From the NCBI GenBank assembly GCA_023213195.1, contig CP096135.1, positions 3,964,842-4,028,841 on the forward strand: a DNA stretch of 64,000 nt, in the 5' to 3' direction. Below, in pieces: positions 10,835 through 21,151 of the stretch. Position 1 is the stretch's first letter. Every line of letters begins with the position of its first letter. The translations under genes were made by a program, and so were the position numbers. The stretch comes from Sphingobacteriales bacterium JAD_PAG50586_3 (GTDB lineage: Bacteria > Bacteroidota > Bacteroidia > CAMBQF01). Under the pieces are notes generated by a model that did not search any database, had not been told where the DNA came from, and saw only the letters and a list, made by a program, of their open reading frames with translations.

Positions 10835-11302
10835 ATGAAAAAAGTTGCCTTATCAATCATCGCATCATTTTGCATGGTAGGCTTAGTTAGCGCTCAAACT
10901 CCAACAACAGCCGCTACGCCAAACCCAAACGCTGCTGAAATCACGTTTAAAAAAGACGTTCATGATTTCGGTACTTTGAAAAACGGCGCACCTGCCGAGT
11001 ATGAATTTGAATTTACCAACACCGGTAAAGAGCCCCTAATTATTAGCGATGCTAAAGGCTCATGCGGTTGCACCGTGCCACAGTGGCCAAAAGAGCCTAT
11101 TGCTCCAGGCAAAGCAGGTAAAATTAAAGTTACTTACGATTCTAAACGTACCGGTAACATTGACAAAAAAGTAACCATTACTTCTAACGCTAAAACTAAC
11201 CCTAAAGAAATCTTTATCAAGGGTAATGTATTAGCTCCAGAAGACCAAAACAACCTTGCACCGGTTAAAACTAACCCAGGCGCACCGGCTAACAAACAGT
11301 AA
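10835..11302 (+). CDS. DUF1573 exported protein (copy 1)
   Basis: 155 residues. Signal peptide MKKVALSIIASFCMVGLVSAQ, then one Ig-like (ASH/MSP-type) DUF1573 domain with HDFGTLKNGAPAEYEFEFTN and the signature GSCGCTVPQWPKEPIAPGK. Periplasmic or surface protein; function of the family is not known. First of three tandem paralogues, with its own promoter and its own terminator, so the copies are separate transcription units. Confidence 0.85.
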   Translation: MKKVALSIIASFCMVGLVSAQTPTTAATPNPNAAEITFKKDVHDFGTLKNGAPAEYEFEFTNTGKEPLIISDAKGSCGCTVPQWPKEPIAPGKAGKIKVTYDSKRTGNIDKKVTITSNAKTNPKEIFIKGNVLAPEDQNNLAPVKTNPGAPANKQ

Positions 11303-11322
11303 TCTATCAAGTTTAGATATTA

Positions 11323-11356
11323 AAAATCCCCACGCCTAAAGCGTGGGGATTTTTTT
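11323..11356 (+). terminator. Rho-independent terminator
   Basis: Perfect 13-bp stem AAAATCCCCACGC / GCGTGGGGATTTT with loop CTAAA, then a T-run. Ends the first DUF1573 unit. Confidence 0.9.
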
Positions 11357-11364
11357 GCACACCT

Positions 11365-11460
11365 CTCCTCTAACCCCTCTCCCTTGGAAGAGGGGAAATA
11401 AAACAGGGATAACATTTATTCCCCCTTCTCATCAAATAGAGAAAGGGGATTTTATTTTTA
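11365..11460. repeat. Dispersed palindromic intergenic repeat
   Basis: Contains CCCCTCTCCCTTGGAAGAGGGG and a second CCCCCTTCTC...GAGAAAGGGG inverted pair. Same family as the elements at 27885-27935, 28440-28566, 35878-36617, 50275-50315 and 57240-57780. No coding potential. Confidence 0.6.
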
Positions 11461-11559
11461 TAGGAATATTTAACAAAATTAATTTACAGGTAATTTTTGG
11501 CACAATAATAGTAGCGCTTACAATACCTTAAATTGATTATCAACCTAAATAAATTAACT

Positions 11560-12024
11560 ATGAAAAGCTTAATATTTACATCACTTAGTGTACTATTTTT
11601 TACAGGCGCGTTTGCCCAGTCGGCTGTTACAAGCTCTAACCCAAACCCTAATGGTGCTGAGTTTACCTTTAAAAAAGAAATACACGACTTTGGTAAAATA
11701 CCACAAGATGTGCCGGTTAAAACCACTTTTGAATTTACCAATATTGGTAAAGAACCGCTTATTATTAGCGATGTAAAACCAAGCTGCCAGTGCACCGCGC
11801 CAGAGTGGCCTAAAGAGCCTATTGCACCGGGCAAATCGGCTAAAATAACGGTTGGCTACAATGCTAAAGCAGCAGGACCATTCAGCAAAACAGTTACCAT
11901 TACTTCTAACGCAAAAACCAACCCTAAAGTAATTACCATTAAAGGGGTGGTTGAACCTGCAGCTAAGCCTGCCGATGGTACACCGGAGAAGAAAGAAACG
12001 CTACCCGGCGTAAGCAAACCATAA
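11560..12024 (+). CDS. DUF1573 exported protein (copy 2)
   Basis: 154 residues from ATG 11560 (MKSLIFTSLSVLFFTGAFAQ is a clean signal peptide; the earlier in-frame start would add an odd nine-residue extension). One DUF1573 domain: HDFGKIPQDVPVKTTFEFTN, PSCQCTAPEWPKEPIAPGK. Close paralogue of copy 1, with CQC in place of CGC. Followed by its own terminator. Confidence 0.85.
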   Translation: MKSLIFTSLSVLFFTGAFAQSAVTSSNPNPNGAEFTFKKEIHDFGKIPQDVPVKTTFEFTNIGKEPLIISDVKPSCQCTAPEWPKEPIAPGKSAKITVGYNAKAAGPFSKTVTITSNAKTNPKVITIKGVVEPAAKPADGTPEKKETLPGVSKP

Positions 12025-12062
12025 TTTATTGTGTGTGTGTTATAATTTGTGATTGTTTTAGT

Positions 12063-12097
12063 AAAACAGCCGCCCCTAAAAGGGCGGCTGTTTTGTA
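12063..12097 (+). terminator. Rho-independent terminator
   Basis: AAAACAGCCGCCC / GGGCGGCTGTTTT perfect 13-bp stem, loop CTAAAA, then T-rich sequence. Ends the second DUF1573 unit. Confidence 0.9.
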
Positions 12098-12184
12098 TTA
12101 GGCCCGCCAGCAAGCCGTTACACAATACCTGCAACATACATGCAATAGCCCATGTTTATATAGGTAACAGTTAACAATTGCGAA

Positions 12185-12649
12185 ATGAAAAAGATTATGC
12201 CCATAATAGCCCTGCTATTATACACACTAAATAGTTTTGCCCAAGCACCCGTTAAAGCGCCTGCTCTTAGCAACGATAAAATGCCCGAAATAACCTTTGA
12301 ACATGATATGCACGACTTTGGCACCGTAAGCTACGGCACCCCCGCTGTGCATGAGTTTACTTTTAATAACTCGGGCAGGGCGCCCTTGCTTATAAGCGAT
12401 GTTAAAGCCCAATGTACCTGCATTACAGTAGAATGGCCAAAGGGTGCAATAGAGCCGGGAAAATCAGGGTCTATTATAGTAACATACGATACTAAGAAGG
12501 TAGGCATGGTAGTAAAAAAGCTTACCGTTACATCTAACAACCGCAAAGCGGTTATGGATATTGCAGTAAAAATACATGTGCTTAACGATGCTAAGCCCGT
12601 AGCGCCTTCAGACAGTGTAACAACCGCGCCTTTGCCTCCGGGAGAATAG
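12185..12649 (+). CDS. DUF1573 exported protein (copy 3)
   Basis: 154 residues. Signal peptide MKKIMPIIALLLYTLNSFAQ, then one DUF1573 domain: HDFGTVSYGTPAVHEFTFNN, AQCTCITVEWPKGAIEPGK. More diverged than copies 1 and 2 (CTC instead of CGC/CQC). Third of the tandem set. Confidence 0.85.
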   Translation: MKKIMPIIALLLYTLNSFAQAPVKAPALSNDKMPEITFEHDMHDFGTVSYGTPAVHEFTFNNSGRAPLLISDVKAQCTCITVEWPKGAIEPGKSGSIIVTYDTKKVGMVVKKLTVTSNNRKAVMDIAVKIHVLNDAKPVAPSDSVTTAPLPPGE

Positions 12650-12765
12650 TTTATAGTGCCGGCTAACTCCATCATAGCCGGGTGCTGTTTATAATAGAAG
12701 GTTGTGCCCCATTAGGGGTGCGACTTTTTTATACCTTTACGGCGGATTAGGATAACTGAATTTTT

Positions 12766-13986
12766 ATGCCAAGCATTTCTAAAAAGGGGCAGAACATGCC
12801 CGAGTCGCCGATAAGGAAATTAGTACCATTTGCCGAAGAGGCAAAAGCAAAGGCCGTAAGGTTTACCACCTTAACATTGGCCAGCCCGATATTGAGACCC
12901 CACAAGTGGCGTTAGACGCTGTGCACAACTACAACCAAAAGGTTATAGAATATAGCCACAGCGCGGGTAACGAAAGCTACCGCCGCAAACTTGCCGAACA
13001 ATATAAGGGCTGGGGTATTGAAGTAGATTTTACCCAGATAATGGTTACTACAGGTGGTTCTGAAGCTATTCAGTTTGGCCTGATGAGCTGCCTTGACGAA
13101 GGCGATGAGGTAATTGTACCCGAGCCATTGTATGCAAACTACATGGGCTTTGCCTGCGCGGCAGGTGCCGTAGTTAAAGCTGTTACCGCTACTATTGAGA
13201 GTGGTTTTGCACTGCCCCCTGTAAGCGAGTTTGAAAAACTTATTACACCTAAAACAAAGGCTATAATTATATGCAACCCCGGCAACCCTACCGGCTACCT
13301 ATACTCTAAAGCAGAGCTGGAAGCCCTTGCCGATATTGTAAAGCGACACAACCTGTATTTGTTTGCCGACGAGGTGTACAAAGAGTTTTGTTACGATGGT
13401 GCACAATTTACCTCTATACTGCAACTGCCGGGCTTAGAAGATAATGCCGTGGTGGTAGATTCAGTGTCTAAACGCTATAGCATGTGCGGCGTGCGCATTG
13501 GCGCGTTTATTACCCGCAACAAAGAACTAATGGGCACTGCGCTAAAGTTTGCACAGGCACGATTAAGTCCGCCAAGCTTAGGCCAAGTAGTTGCAGAGGC
13601 TGCCCTTGATACTGAAAAAGCTATTTTGATGCCGTAGTGGCTGAATATGTTAAACGCCGCGATGTGGTGGTTGAGCGTATTAACAACATGGATGGGGCCT
13701 ACTGCCCTACCCCATCGGGCGCGTTTTATGCCATTGCCCGTTTACCTATTGATAATTCTGACACGTTTTGCCGTTGGTTGCTACAGGATTTTGAGCACAA
13801 CAACGCTACCGTAATGCTGGCACCTTGCACCGGTTTTTATGCTACCAAGGGCTTGGCTTAAACGAGGTGCGCATTGGCTACGTGCTAAACATAGCAGACT
13901 TAAACGCAGCTATGGACTGCCTGGAAGCAGCCTTAAAGGTATATCCGGGTGTTGTTAATACAGAATTAAAAATGCATAATGCATAA
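12766..13986 (+). CDS. PLP-dependent aminotransferase class I/II, three breaks
   Basis: About 406 residues after joining. MPSISKKGQNMPESPIRK start, then NIGQPDIETP (split), SHSAGNESYRRKLA, CNPGNPTGYLYSK and the PLP-lysine site VVVDSVSKRYSMCGVRIG. These are the blocks of aspartate/aromatic-type aminotransferases. Breaks: a lost A at 12848-12853, a lost T near 13624, a lost G near 13853 (GLGLNEVRIGYVLN is restored). Substrate cannot be assigned. All breaks are single-base losses and probably errors. Confidence 0.85.
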
Positions 13987-14013
13987 ATAATCAATCAATT
14001 AAAAAAACTAAAG

Positions 14014-14048
14014 AATGAAAGACCGGATTATCTGCTCTTTCATTTTTT
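14014..14048 (+). terminator. Rho-independent terminator
   Basis: AATGAAAGA / TCTTTCATT 9-bp stem with a 13-base loop and a following T-run, 28 bases after the aminotransferase stop. The rest of the spacer to 14236 is very AT-rich and shows nothing else. Confidence 0.7.
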
Positions 14049-14236
14049 ATTTATAGTGTTATAGTTTTAAATTTTTGAAGTGCAATTAAATACACAAATC
14101 ACTTATTATCAATATATTAAATTAAATAATTATAAGATTATTGTATATTGAACGCGTAAGAAATTAAAAAACTTGGCTGTGGTTAGCCAATATCTGTTTG
14201 CATATTTGTAACGTGAAACAAGAAACACATCACGCC

Positions 14237-17026
14237 ATGAAAAAATTCCTCTATTCAATCCTATTCCTGTTTGCCTTTTTAGGCGCAGCAAATGCGCAGG
14301 TTTTGCCGTCTGATTTATATATCTACGGACAGGTAACCCGCAGTTCAGACAACAGCGCTATAGCCAACAAATATGTTGAGTTGTGGCGAGACTCAGTTAA
14401 CGGTAGCGGTGGCGCTTATTATGCCAGCACCTATACCAGCAACAGCGGCAACTACAACTTTTATATTACCAATGGTAGTGTTACCGGCCCAAACCAACTT
14501 TATAAGCTAAGGGTTTACGATTGTCAAAACTTTGGCAACGTACAAACGGTATCAAACAACCAGGGTACGGTAGATTTAGTGCAGCAAAACTTTAGTATTT
14601 GCGATAATAACAACCTATGCTAGGCCGATTTTGACATTATAACCAACTACCCATCGTTATCCGTGTATTTTTCTAATACATCTACGGTAACAACAGGCCA
14701 GATAAATGGCTGGTGTTGGGATTTTGGCGATGGTACAACTTCTTGTAACGCACCTAATATTAGCGCTAACCATGTGTACGATAGTACCGGTATATATGTA
14801 GCATGCTTAACAATAACTACCACCGCGGGCTGCACCAGCACTTACTGCGATACCGTGGTTTTAACCAATCCTAACAACGGGTGCCAAACTGCGTTTGCTC
14901 CTATTCCTGTTAACGATTCTACCTTTACATTTTTACCCACATCAACAGGTTCAGCCCCTTTATATACACCTGGAACTTTGGCGATGGGCCAAATCAAACA
15001 TCAACCGGAACTATAGACCATACCTACACAACACCGGGTACTTACAATGTTTGTGTTTATTCTCAAGATGCTAACGGTTGCATTTCAAACTACTGCCAGC
15101 AGGTTACAGTTAATGGCAACTGCCAGGCAGGCTTTACTTTACAAACAAACCAAAACAATCAAATATTGGTTGTTGGCACTCTAGATGGCCAAATAAACAA
15201 CCAGGCCACTTATTCTTGGACCTGGGGCGATGGCACCAGCGACAACGGCGGCCCAACAAGTCAGCATTTTTATACTAATCCGGGCACCTATACAGTATGT
15301 GTAACAGTTTCTTACAACGGTTGTTCAGACACATACTGCCAGCAAGTTACTGTGGGTATGCCACAAGAATGCCAAGGCCGGGTTTACTTTTACAGCTAAT
15401 AACAACACCGTATCGTTTACCGATGCTTCTCAAAGTTTCATGGTTAACTTCCCAATATCAACCTTAGCAATGGACTTTTGGCGATGGCAATACTGCTACA
15501 ACACAAAGCCCAACCCATACTTACACCAACGCAGGCAGTTACTCTGTATGCCTTACTGTGTGGAATAGCAACAATAGCTGCTCTAACACCTATTGCGATT
15601 CTATATATGTGGGCAGCCAATGCGATGCTTCGTTCAGCTACTATGATGCTAACACATTAAACGGCTACTCTTTTATACCTTCAAATTTAAGCAATACGTA
15701 CAGCCACTTATGGACGTTTGGCGATGGCACATCGTCTAACTCATCAAGCCCAGGCCATACTTATTCAAGTGCCGGTGTTTATCAAGTTTGCCATACCTTG
15801 TTTGATAATAACGGCTGCCAGGATACTGAGTGCTATAATGTAGTTGTTAACGATAGTTCTAACACTGGTTGCTAAGGCTTATTTTTATGGTGTTGGCTTT
15901 AGCAACCCGAATGACTAAGGCAATTCAATTCACTGATTACTCAGTAAGTGGCGATACGCTAAACCCTATAATTGGTTGGACATGGAGCTTTGGCGATGGA
16001 ACATCATCAAACCTGCAAAACCCTATGCACGATTATGTTACCAGTGGCACTTACTATGTATGTTTAACGGCCTACAACAATAACGGTTGCCAAAGCCAGT
16101 ACTGCGATAGCATTGTTGTAGGCGGTGGTAACACCCCAAACATTATCAGCGGTACTGTTTACACCAGTGTAAATACCCCTGCAAGCGTTGCTTATGTTTA
16201 CCTGTTGCGTTTTGATTACCCTAACAGCCAATTGGTACCCGAAGATGCAGGTGTTACCAATAACGGTTTCTATGCGTTTAACAACGTGCCTAACGGCAAC
16301 TATGTAGTTAAAGCCGCCTTAACCCCTAACGACCCATTGTACGCTGTGCGCATACCAACCTACCACACCGCAGCTATGCTATGGAACTTTGGCGATGTTA
16401 TAACTATCAACAACAACTCTTACACCACCGGCGATATTTACATGATTGCAGCAAGCAACCAAGGTGGACCGGGCTTTATTGGTGGAACTGTAGATTGGGC
16501 CGATACTTTACGTGCAGCAGCCGATTTTAGCGGAGCTACGGTTATACTACAAACCATTAACGATGAGAATGTAGCTTATACCACAGCCGATGCGAACGGT
16601 GCTTACAGCTTTACTAGCATAGCTTACGGAACGTATAAACTATATGCCGATTTCCCCGGCTACACAGGCAACCCAACCTTTGTAACCATTACCCCTATTG
16701 TAGACTCTATTGCTGATGCACAAGTGCTACTTGGCCCTGCCAACCTAACCAGTGTTGAAGAAACGAGTGTAATAGACGGTATTAGCTTATTCCCCAACCC
16801 AACTACAGACAACGCAACGCTGGTTGTTGAGGCTTCTAAAACTTCGCAATTAAGCCTTACTGTAGTTAACATGGTAGGCCAGGTTGTAGGCACACAAACT
16901 ATTAATGCTTATGCCGGCAAAAATATAGTACAACTTAATACTGATAGCCTTGCACAAGGTGTTTACACCATAGTATTGCGCGATAGCAAAGGCGTAGCAA
17001 AAGTTGAAAGGTTAGTAAAACAATAG
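14237..17026 (+). CDS. Secreted multi-PKD protein with T9SS sorting domain, several breaks
   Basis: About 930 residues. Start chosen at ATG 14237, directly before the signal peptide (MKKFLYSILFLFAFLGAANA). Order: a CNA-B/transthyretin-like beta domain, about six PKD-type repeats each with FGDGT or WGDGT, GTY-VC and a Cys pair (14680-16130), two carboxypeptidase-regulatory-like repeats (16140-16700), and a type A T9SS domain starting SLFPNPTTDNATL and ending VERLVKQ. Breaks: in-frame TAG at 14621-14623, a lost C near 14955, an extra base near 15371 and near 15465, and an extra T at 15873 and 15916. All reading frames rejoin cleanly. A surface adhesin or matrix protein is the likely role. Confidence 0.85.
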
Positions 17027-17067
17027 TTCGTGTTTAAATAAAGTGTAATAATTCTGTTAGTTCGCAA

Positions 17068-17102
17068 AAAAGCCCGCCATGCAAATGGTGGGCTCTTTTG
17101 TT
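17068..17102 (+). terminator. Rho-independent terminator
   Basis: AGCCCGCCAT / ATGGTGGGCT stem (one G-T pair), loop GCAA, flanked by A-run and CTTTTGTTTT. Ends the PKD protein gene. Confidence 0.8.
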
Positions 17103-17226
17103 TTATGTTATTACCTAACAAATAGTCTTTTAGGCTATTTTAGCAGTTTGTATAACATAAACGTGTAAACAATCTGCTTACTTTAGCTGTCTGCTTACAT
17201 GTTTACGCCTAACCAATTATACTATT

Positions 17227-17919
17227 ATGACAGAAGCTATAATTCCATTACTATCGCTAATTGCACTGGAGGTAATTCTGGGTATTGACAATATCATTTT
17301 TATCTCCATTTTGGCAGACCGCCTTCCTGAAAACCAACGAAATAAACTACGTTATTGGGGTTTAGGCCTTGCAATGGTAATGAGGTTAGCCCTGCTGGCT
17401 TTTATAGCGTGGATATTAAAATTAGACCAAACATTATTTACTTTATTTGACATTGATTTTTCGGGCAAAGGGCTGATTCTAATTCTTGGGGGCTGTTTTT
17501 AATTTATAAAAGCACAAAAGAAATTTACCATAAAACCGAGATTAGTAAGACCGATGAACCACCTACAACTAAAAAAATCAGTTTTAAAAAACTGCTTATA
17601 GAGGTATTAGTGTTAGACCTTGTTTTTTCTGTAGATTCTATTATCACCGCCGTTGGTATGGTGCAGGAGCTTATGGGTAATGTACACGGCAGTTGTTGTT
17701 ACGGTGGTTATTATGTTAATTGCATCAAAACCCATTAGCGAATTTATTAGAAAACACCCGTCGTTTAAAGTGCTAGCCCTGTGTTTTTTAATGATGATTG
17801 GCGTGTCTCTTATAGCCGAAGGGTTCCATTTTGAAATACCCAAAGGCTACATTTATTTCTCTATGGCTTTTGCGTTTTTAGTTGATGTAATTCAAATGAA
17901 AACGGTTAAGCATAAGTAA
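17227..17919 (+). CDS. TerC-family integral membrane protein, two frameshifts
   Basis: About 231 residues. IALEVILGIDNIIFISIL at the N-terminus and LVLDLVFSVDSIITAVGM in the middle are the paired acidic membrane motifs of TerC (tellurite resistance / metal handling, metal export proposed). C-terminal IPKGYIYFSMAFAFLVD is also typical. Breaks: a lost G in the run at 17488-17492 and an extra A near 17670 (CTTTGGG appears as CTTATGGG). Its 3' end lies nine bases from the convergent gene's restored stop. Confidence 0.85.
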
Positions 17920-17927
17920 ATCAATTC

Positions 17928-19401
17928 CTACCCCACCTTTTGCTGCAACCACTCTGTGTAGCTTATTACCTTAGCCATCGGTAGCCTCTGGTGTAGCTGT
18001 AAAAGTATGTATGCGTGCGAGCAATTTTTTGCTGCTTTTTAAAATGGGTGTTTCCATTAGGTCAGATAGTATGGCCATAAACTCCTTTTCCCTTGCATAG
18101 GGCTCTTGCTTTAGCAGCTCTTTAAAGGTTTTGCGCACTTGGTTAAGGCGGTATTGCAGATAATCAAAATCGTTGGTTTCGTAGCGCACAATAAGCTCGG
18201 CTACGGCAATTTTAAGCTGCAAATCGGTGGCAGATTTAGCGTAGCCTTCCGTTTGGTACAACTCATTAAAATAGCGCACACTCTGCCTGTAGTTTTGCTT
18301 GCCAAACCATAAAATAGCCAGGTTTAACGGCACAAACAGCGCGTAAAAATCCAGCTTTTTCAGGTTGGTTTGGGTTTGCATAAATTCAATCTCTTTTATG
18401 GCTTTATCTATATCCGTTTCCGAATAAATATTAACCATGGCATTGTAGTAAAAGAAGATGTATTTATTAAAGAAGTTGGTATACGAAATTCCCGGTCCGC
18501 CCACACCGCCCGACAGGGCATCTTTCAACGTTTTGGCCATTGCTTTTGCTCCATCAAAATTACGAAGTTTTAACAACGCGTTAATGCGGTACACAAGCAT
18601 TTGCAGGTACATTTCTTTATGGCCTTTGGCAAATAAACCCAAGCGGGCAAACTTGTTTTGCGCATCAGCAACATATTGCTCAAGGGCAAGATAATCGTGC
18701 TTTTGCAGCAGAATTTGTGTTACGGCCCTAAACATACCCACCATAAGCCGGGGGCTGGTTTCTACGGCTGTGTTGTTGGCAGAATAAGTTTTGGTAATCT
18801 TCTCCAGCAGGTTAACAACTGGCTCCCGCCCCACAGAAAAATTTTGGCTCAATTTCAGCCTGTGGCTTACAACGGCCACAATATCATCAATGCGCCTAAG
18901 TTCGGTTAGGCGGTCCTGATTGGCTTTGCGTTTTTCAATATAGCTTTCAGGGTCAATACCCGTAACCTCGCGCGATAGGCGTATATATTCGCCATACACA
19001 ATATCAAGCAACTCATAATTCTCTGTAACCTCTGCCTGTTTTTCGGCCTTTTTTAAAAAATACAAGGCAGGTTGAAAAAGCCTTTTCCCTAAGCAATGCC
19101 TTGCTATTTGCAAGTGTTGGTAGGCTATGTTATCGTTCTCATCAATATATTGCAACACTAGGCTTTGGCTTAGCAAACCTATTAGCCTGTTTTTTAACCT
19201 GTAAAATGCCGATGGGTTGCCCTTGCCATAAAGTTTGGTGATAATGGTATCGTCAGAATATCCATCACCACTCTTGCGGATATAATCAAACAGCGATTCA
19301 TCTTTACGGGCATCGTCGGTGGCGTATTTTGAAATAAATAATTTGAAGTACCTTGCTTCTTCCTTACTAAGTGAAACAACTATCTCGTTTAAAATTTGCA
19401 T
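17928..19401 (-). CDS. Hypothetical helical-repeat protein, one break near the end
   Basis: About 491 residues from ATG 19401 (MQILNEIVVSLSKEEARYFK). Almost wholly alpha-helical, TPR-like in texture (AYQHLQIARHCLGKRLFQPA, LNLAILWFGKQNYRQSVRYF) without signal peptide; a protein type seen in Bacteroidota with no known function. An apparent stop TAA at 17971-17973 follows GGC and precedes GG: dropping the extra T gives KVISYTEWLQQKVG and a TAG stop at 17928, which makes a sensible C-terminus. Confidence 0.65.
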
Positions 19402-19481
19402 ACCTGAACGCGTAAGATTTTGATAAAAATATGGTGTATAAACCAAACTTCCAAATTACATTTGTATAAAGCCATAGAATA

Positions 19482-20196
19482 ATGAAGCCCCGTAGCCCCA
19501 TATATATACTGTTTTTACTGCCCCTGCTGGCACTCTGCGGCAATGCTTGGGCACAGCCACCTGCTGTTATACAGGTGCAAGACTTAACAGGCTTACCAGA
19601 TACGGTTTATATTGACAGCACCTACACTGTAGACTTTAATGTAGTAAATACCCAAGCCAACGGTGTTTACCAAGGTCCACTTGCTGTACTATACAGCAAT
19701 CAGGATACGGTTAACCTGCCTTGGCATTTTAGTAGTGGCCGAAAACAATATTACCATAACCAACACCCAACCACTACAATACACTACCGATTTTACTTTT
19801 TATAGCGACTACTTTGTTTTAGGCGGGGGCATTACTACCGTAGTGGTATGGCCACAGGTACAATCGCCGGTGGGCGAGCCACTCATTATCCAAGTAATGC
19901 TTATTGATGCGAGTATTGGTACCGGAACTGACGACAAGCCTAGCGAACCCGGCGATATTAAACTATACCCGAACCCGGCATACGACAAATTAATTGTAGG
20001 AGCAAACGGGCTAAAATCAGCGCTTGAACGCGTAAGAATTTATAACCTTGCGGGACAGGTGGTAATGGAGGTAACCAACCCATCAGATACTCAACAACAC
20101 CTTACTATTGATTTAAATTCTGTAAGCAACGGCGTTTACATTTTAGAAGCCGTAACACCTAAAGGTTCTATAAGGAAGAAGTTTGTGAAGTTGTAG
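19482..20196 (+). CDS. Secreted T9SS-sorted protein, one frameshift
   Basis: About 237 residues. Signal peptide MKPRSPIYILFLLPLLALCG with cleavage after AWA, a beta-sandwich-like middle (VYIDSTYTVDFNVVNT), and a T9SS type A domain (IKLYPNPAYDKLIV to IRKKFVKL). One extra C near 19740 (GGCGAAA read as GGCCGAAA) shifts the frame; correction gives SGENNITITNTQPL. Unknown function. Confidence 0.75.
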
Positions 20197-20231
20197 AATA
20201 GTGAGAAGCGAGGAGTGAGGCGTGAAAGTCT

Positions 20232-20531
20232 TTATCTAAGATACTTTCTTCGCAAGGGCATTGCGCTATGATGAACGCGGACAATGTGGATTTCCTCCTT
20301 ATTTATTATCCTGTAAACTATTCTGTAATTCCCTTCTATTAATTCTCTCAAATAAATAGAGTTAAACTCAGGAACAATTTTACCACTTTTAGGAAAATGT
20401 GTTAATTGCTCTACTCTGGTAAAAAATTTAACAGCTTGAAGCCTTGCAAAATGAGGAGATTCCTGAGCTATATATGTAGCAATAGAATCAATATCGGCAA
20501 GTGCTTTATTAGTCCAGTTTACTTTAACCAC
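20232..20531 (-). CDS. ParE/RelE-superfamily toxin
   Basis: 99 residues, typical length. VNWTNKALADIDSIATYIAQ is the ParE N-terminal helix pair and ELIEGNYRIVYRI the conserved core strand block with the family's Arg/Tyr. ParE-type toxins act on gyrase; RelE-type cut mRNA; sequence favours ParE. It overlaps the upstream antitoxin gene by 13 bases. A similar pair sits at 52366-52874. Confidence 0.88.
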   Translation of the reverse strand: MVKVNWTNKALADIDSIATYIAQESPHFARLQAVKFFTRVEQLTHFPKSGKIVPEFNSIYLRELIEGNYRIVYRIINKEEIHIVRVHHSAMPLRRKYLR

Positions 20532-20701
20532 TTTTTAAGTTTCTTTTTTGCCTCTTCTGTTGATACCACTTTACCGGCATAAGATTCTTCAAGGCCTTCT
20601 TCAACTTTATTAATAAATATAATGCGCTCAATTACTTCTTCAGCAGAGAAAGTATCAGGCATTGACTTTATATTTTTTATTACTTCTTTCTTATTAAGCA
20701 T
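20519..20701 (-). CDS. Antitoxin of ParE-type pair
   Basis: 60 residues, charged, with an RHH-like or Phd-like short helical build and a C-terminal STEEAKKKLKKWLK tail that resembles the tail of the second antitoxin in this window (TTEEVKAKLTKWHK). Precedes and overlaps the toxin gene, the usual order for autoregulated pairs. It starts three bases after the stop of the lipoprotein operon, so it might be transcribed from that operon. Confidence 0.8.
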   Translation of the reverse strand: MLNKKEVIKNIKSMPDTFSAEEVIERIIFINKVEEGLEESYAGKVVSTEEAKKKLKKWLK

Positions 20702-20704
20702 ATC

Positions 20705-21151
20705 TTATTGATTAAGAGTTATTGTAGGCGATGTAGCTACGTTGCTTTTGTTGCCGGCACGGTCTTCTACATACATAGTGTATGTTACGGTTTCGCTGCT
20801 GCCACCGTTGATGATAGGGGCGCCCGCCAGTTTAACCAACAAGTTGCCTTGTATTGGCACCGCAGAACCATTATCTGGTGCAAGCTGCTGTATTCGGTAT
20901 TTATACTCTACCTGGTTACGTCCGTCTTTTAAAAACAGGTTGTAAACATCAGGGTTGTTCTCGCCTAAATCACCATTGCCATCGCGGTACAAAACGGTAA
21001 AGGTTATAGTGTCGCTATAGGCTTGCGCGGAGGTAGGCGTTACGCTTGTAATTTCTATGTACGGCGTTTCTTCCAGTGGCTTGTCTTTTTCACAGGCAGC
21101 CAGCGTTAGCAATGCTAGGGCACACAGAGCTATGTAGTTTTTAATCTTCAT
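20705..21151 (-). CDS. Ig-like lipoprotein
   Basis: 148 residues. Lipoprotein signal with lipobox LAAC (ALALLTLAACEKDKPLEE), then a single bacterial Ig-like domain (ITFTVLYRDGNGDLGENN, YTMYVEDRAGNKSN). Last lipoprotein of a five-gene leftward operon; its start overlaps the previous stop by one base. Confidence 0.75.
   Translation of the reverse strand: MKIKNYIALCALALLTLAACEKDKPLEETPYIEITSVTPTSAQAYSDTITFTVLYRDGNGDLGENNPDVYNLFLKDGRNQVEYKYRIQQLAPDNGSAVPIQGNLLVKLAGAPIINGGSSETVTYTMYVEDRAGNKSNVATSPTITLNQ

Noticed and set aside
8230..14623. Global recoding of TAG to an amino acid
   Set aside because: TAG ends several genes normally (for example at 206-208 and 1404-1406 region, 17928-17930, 28569-28571), so the in-frame TAGs are local.
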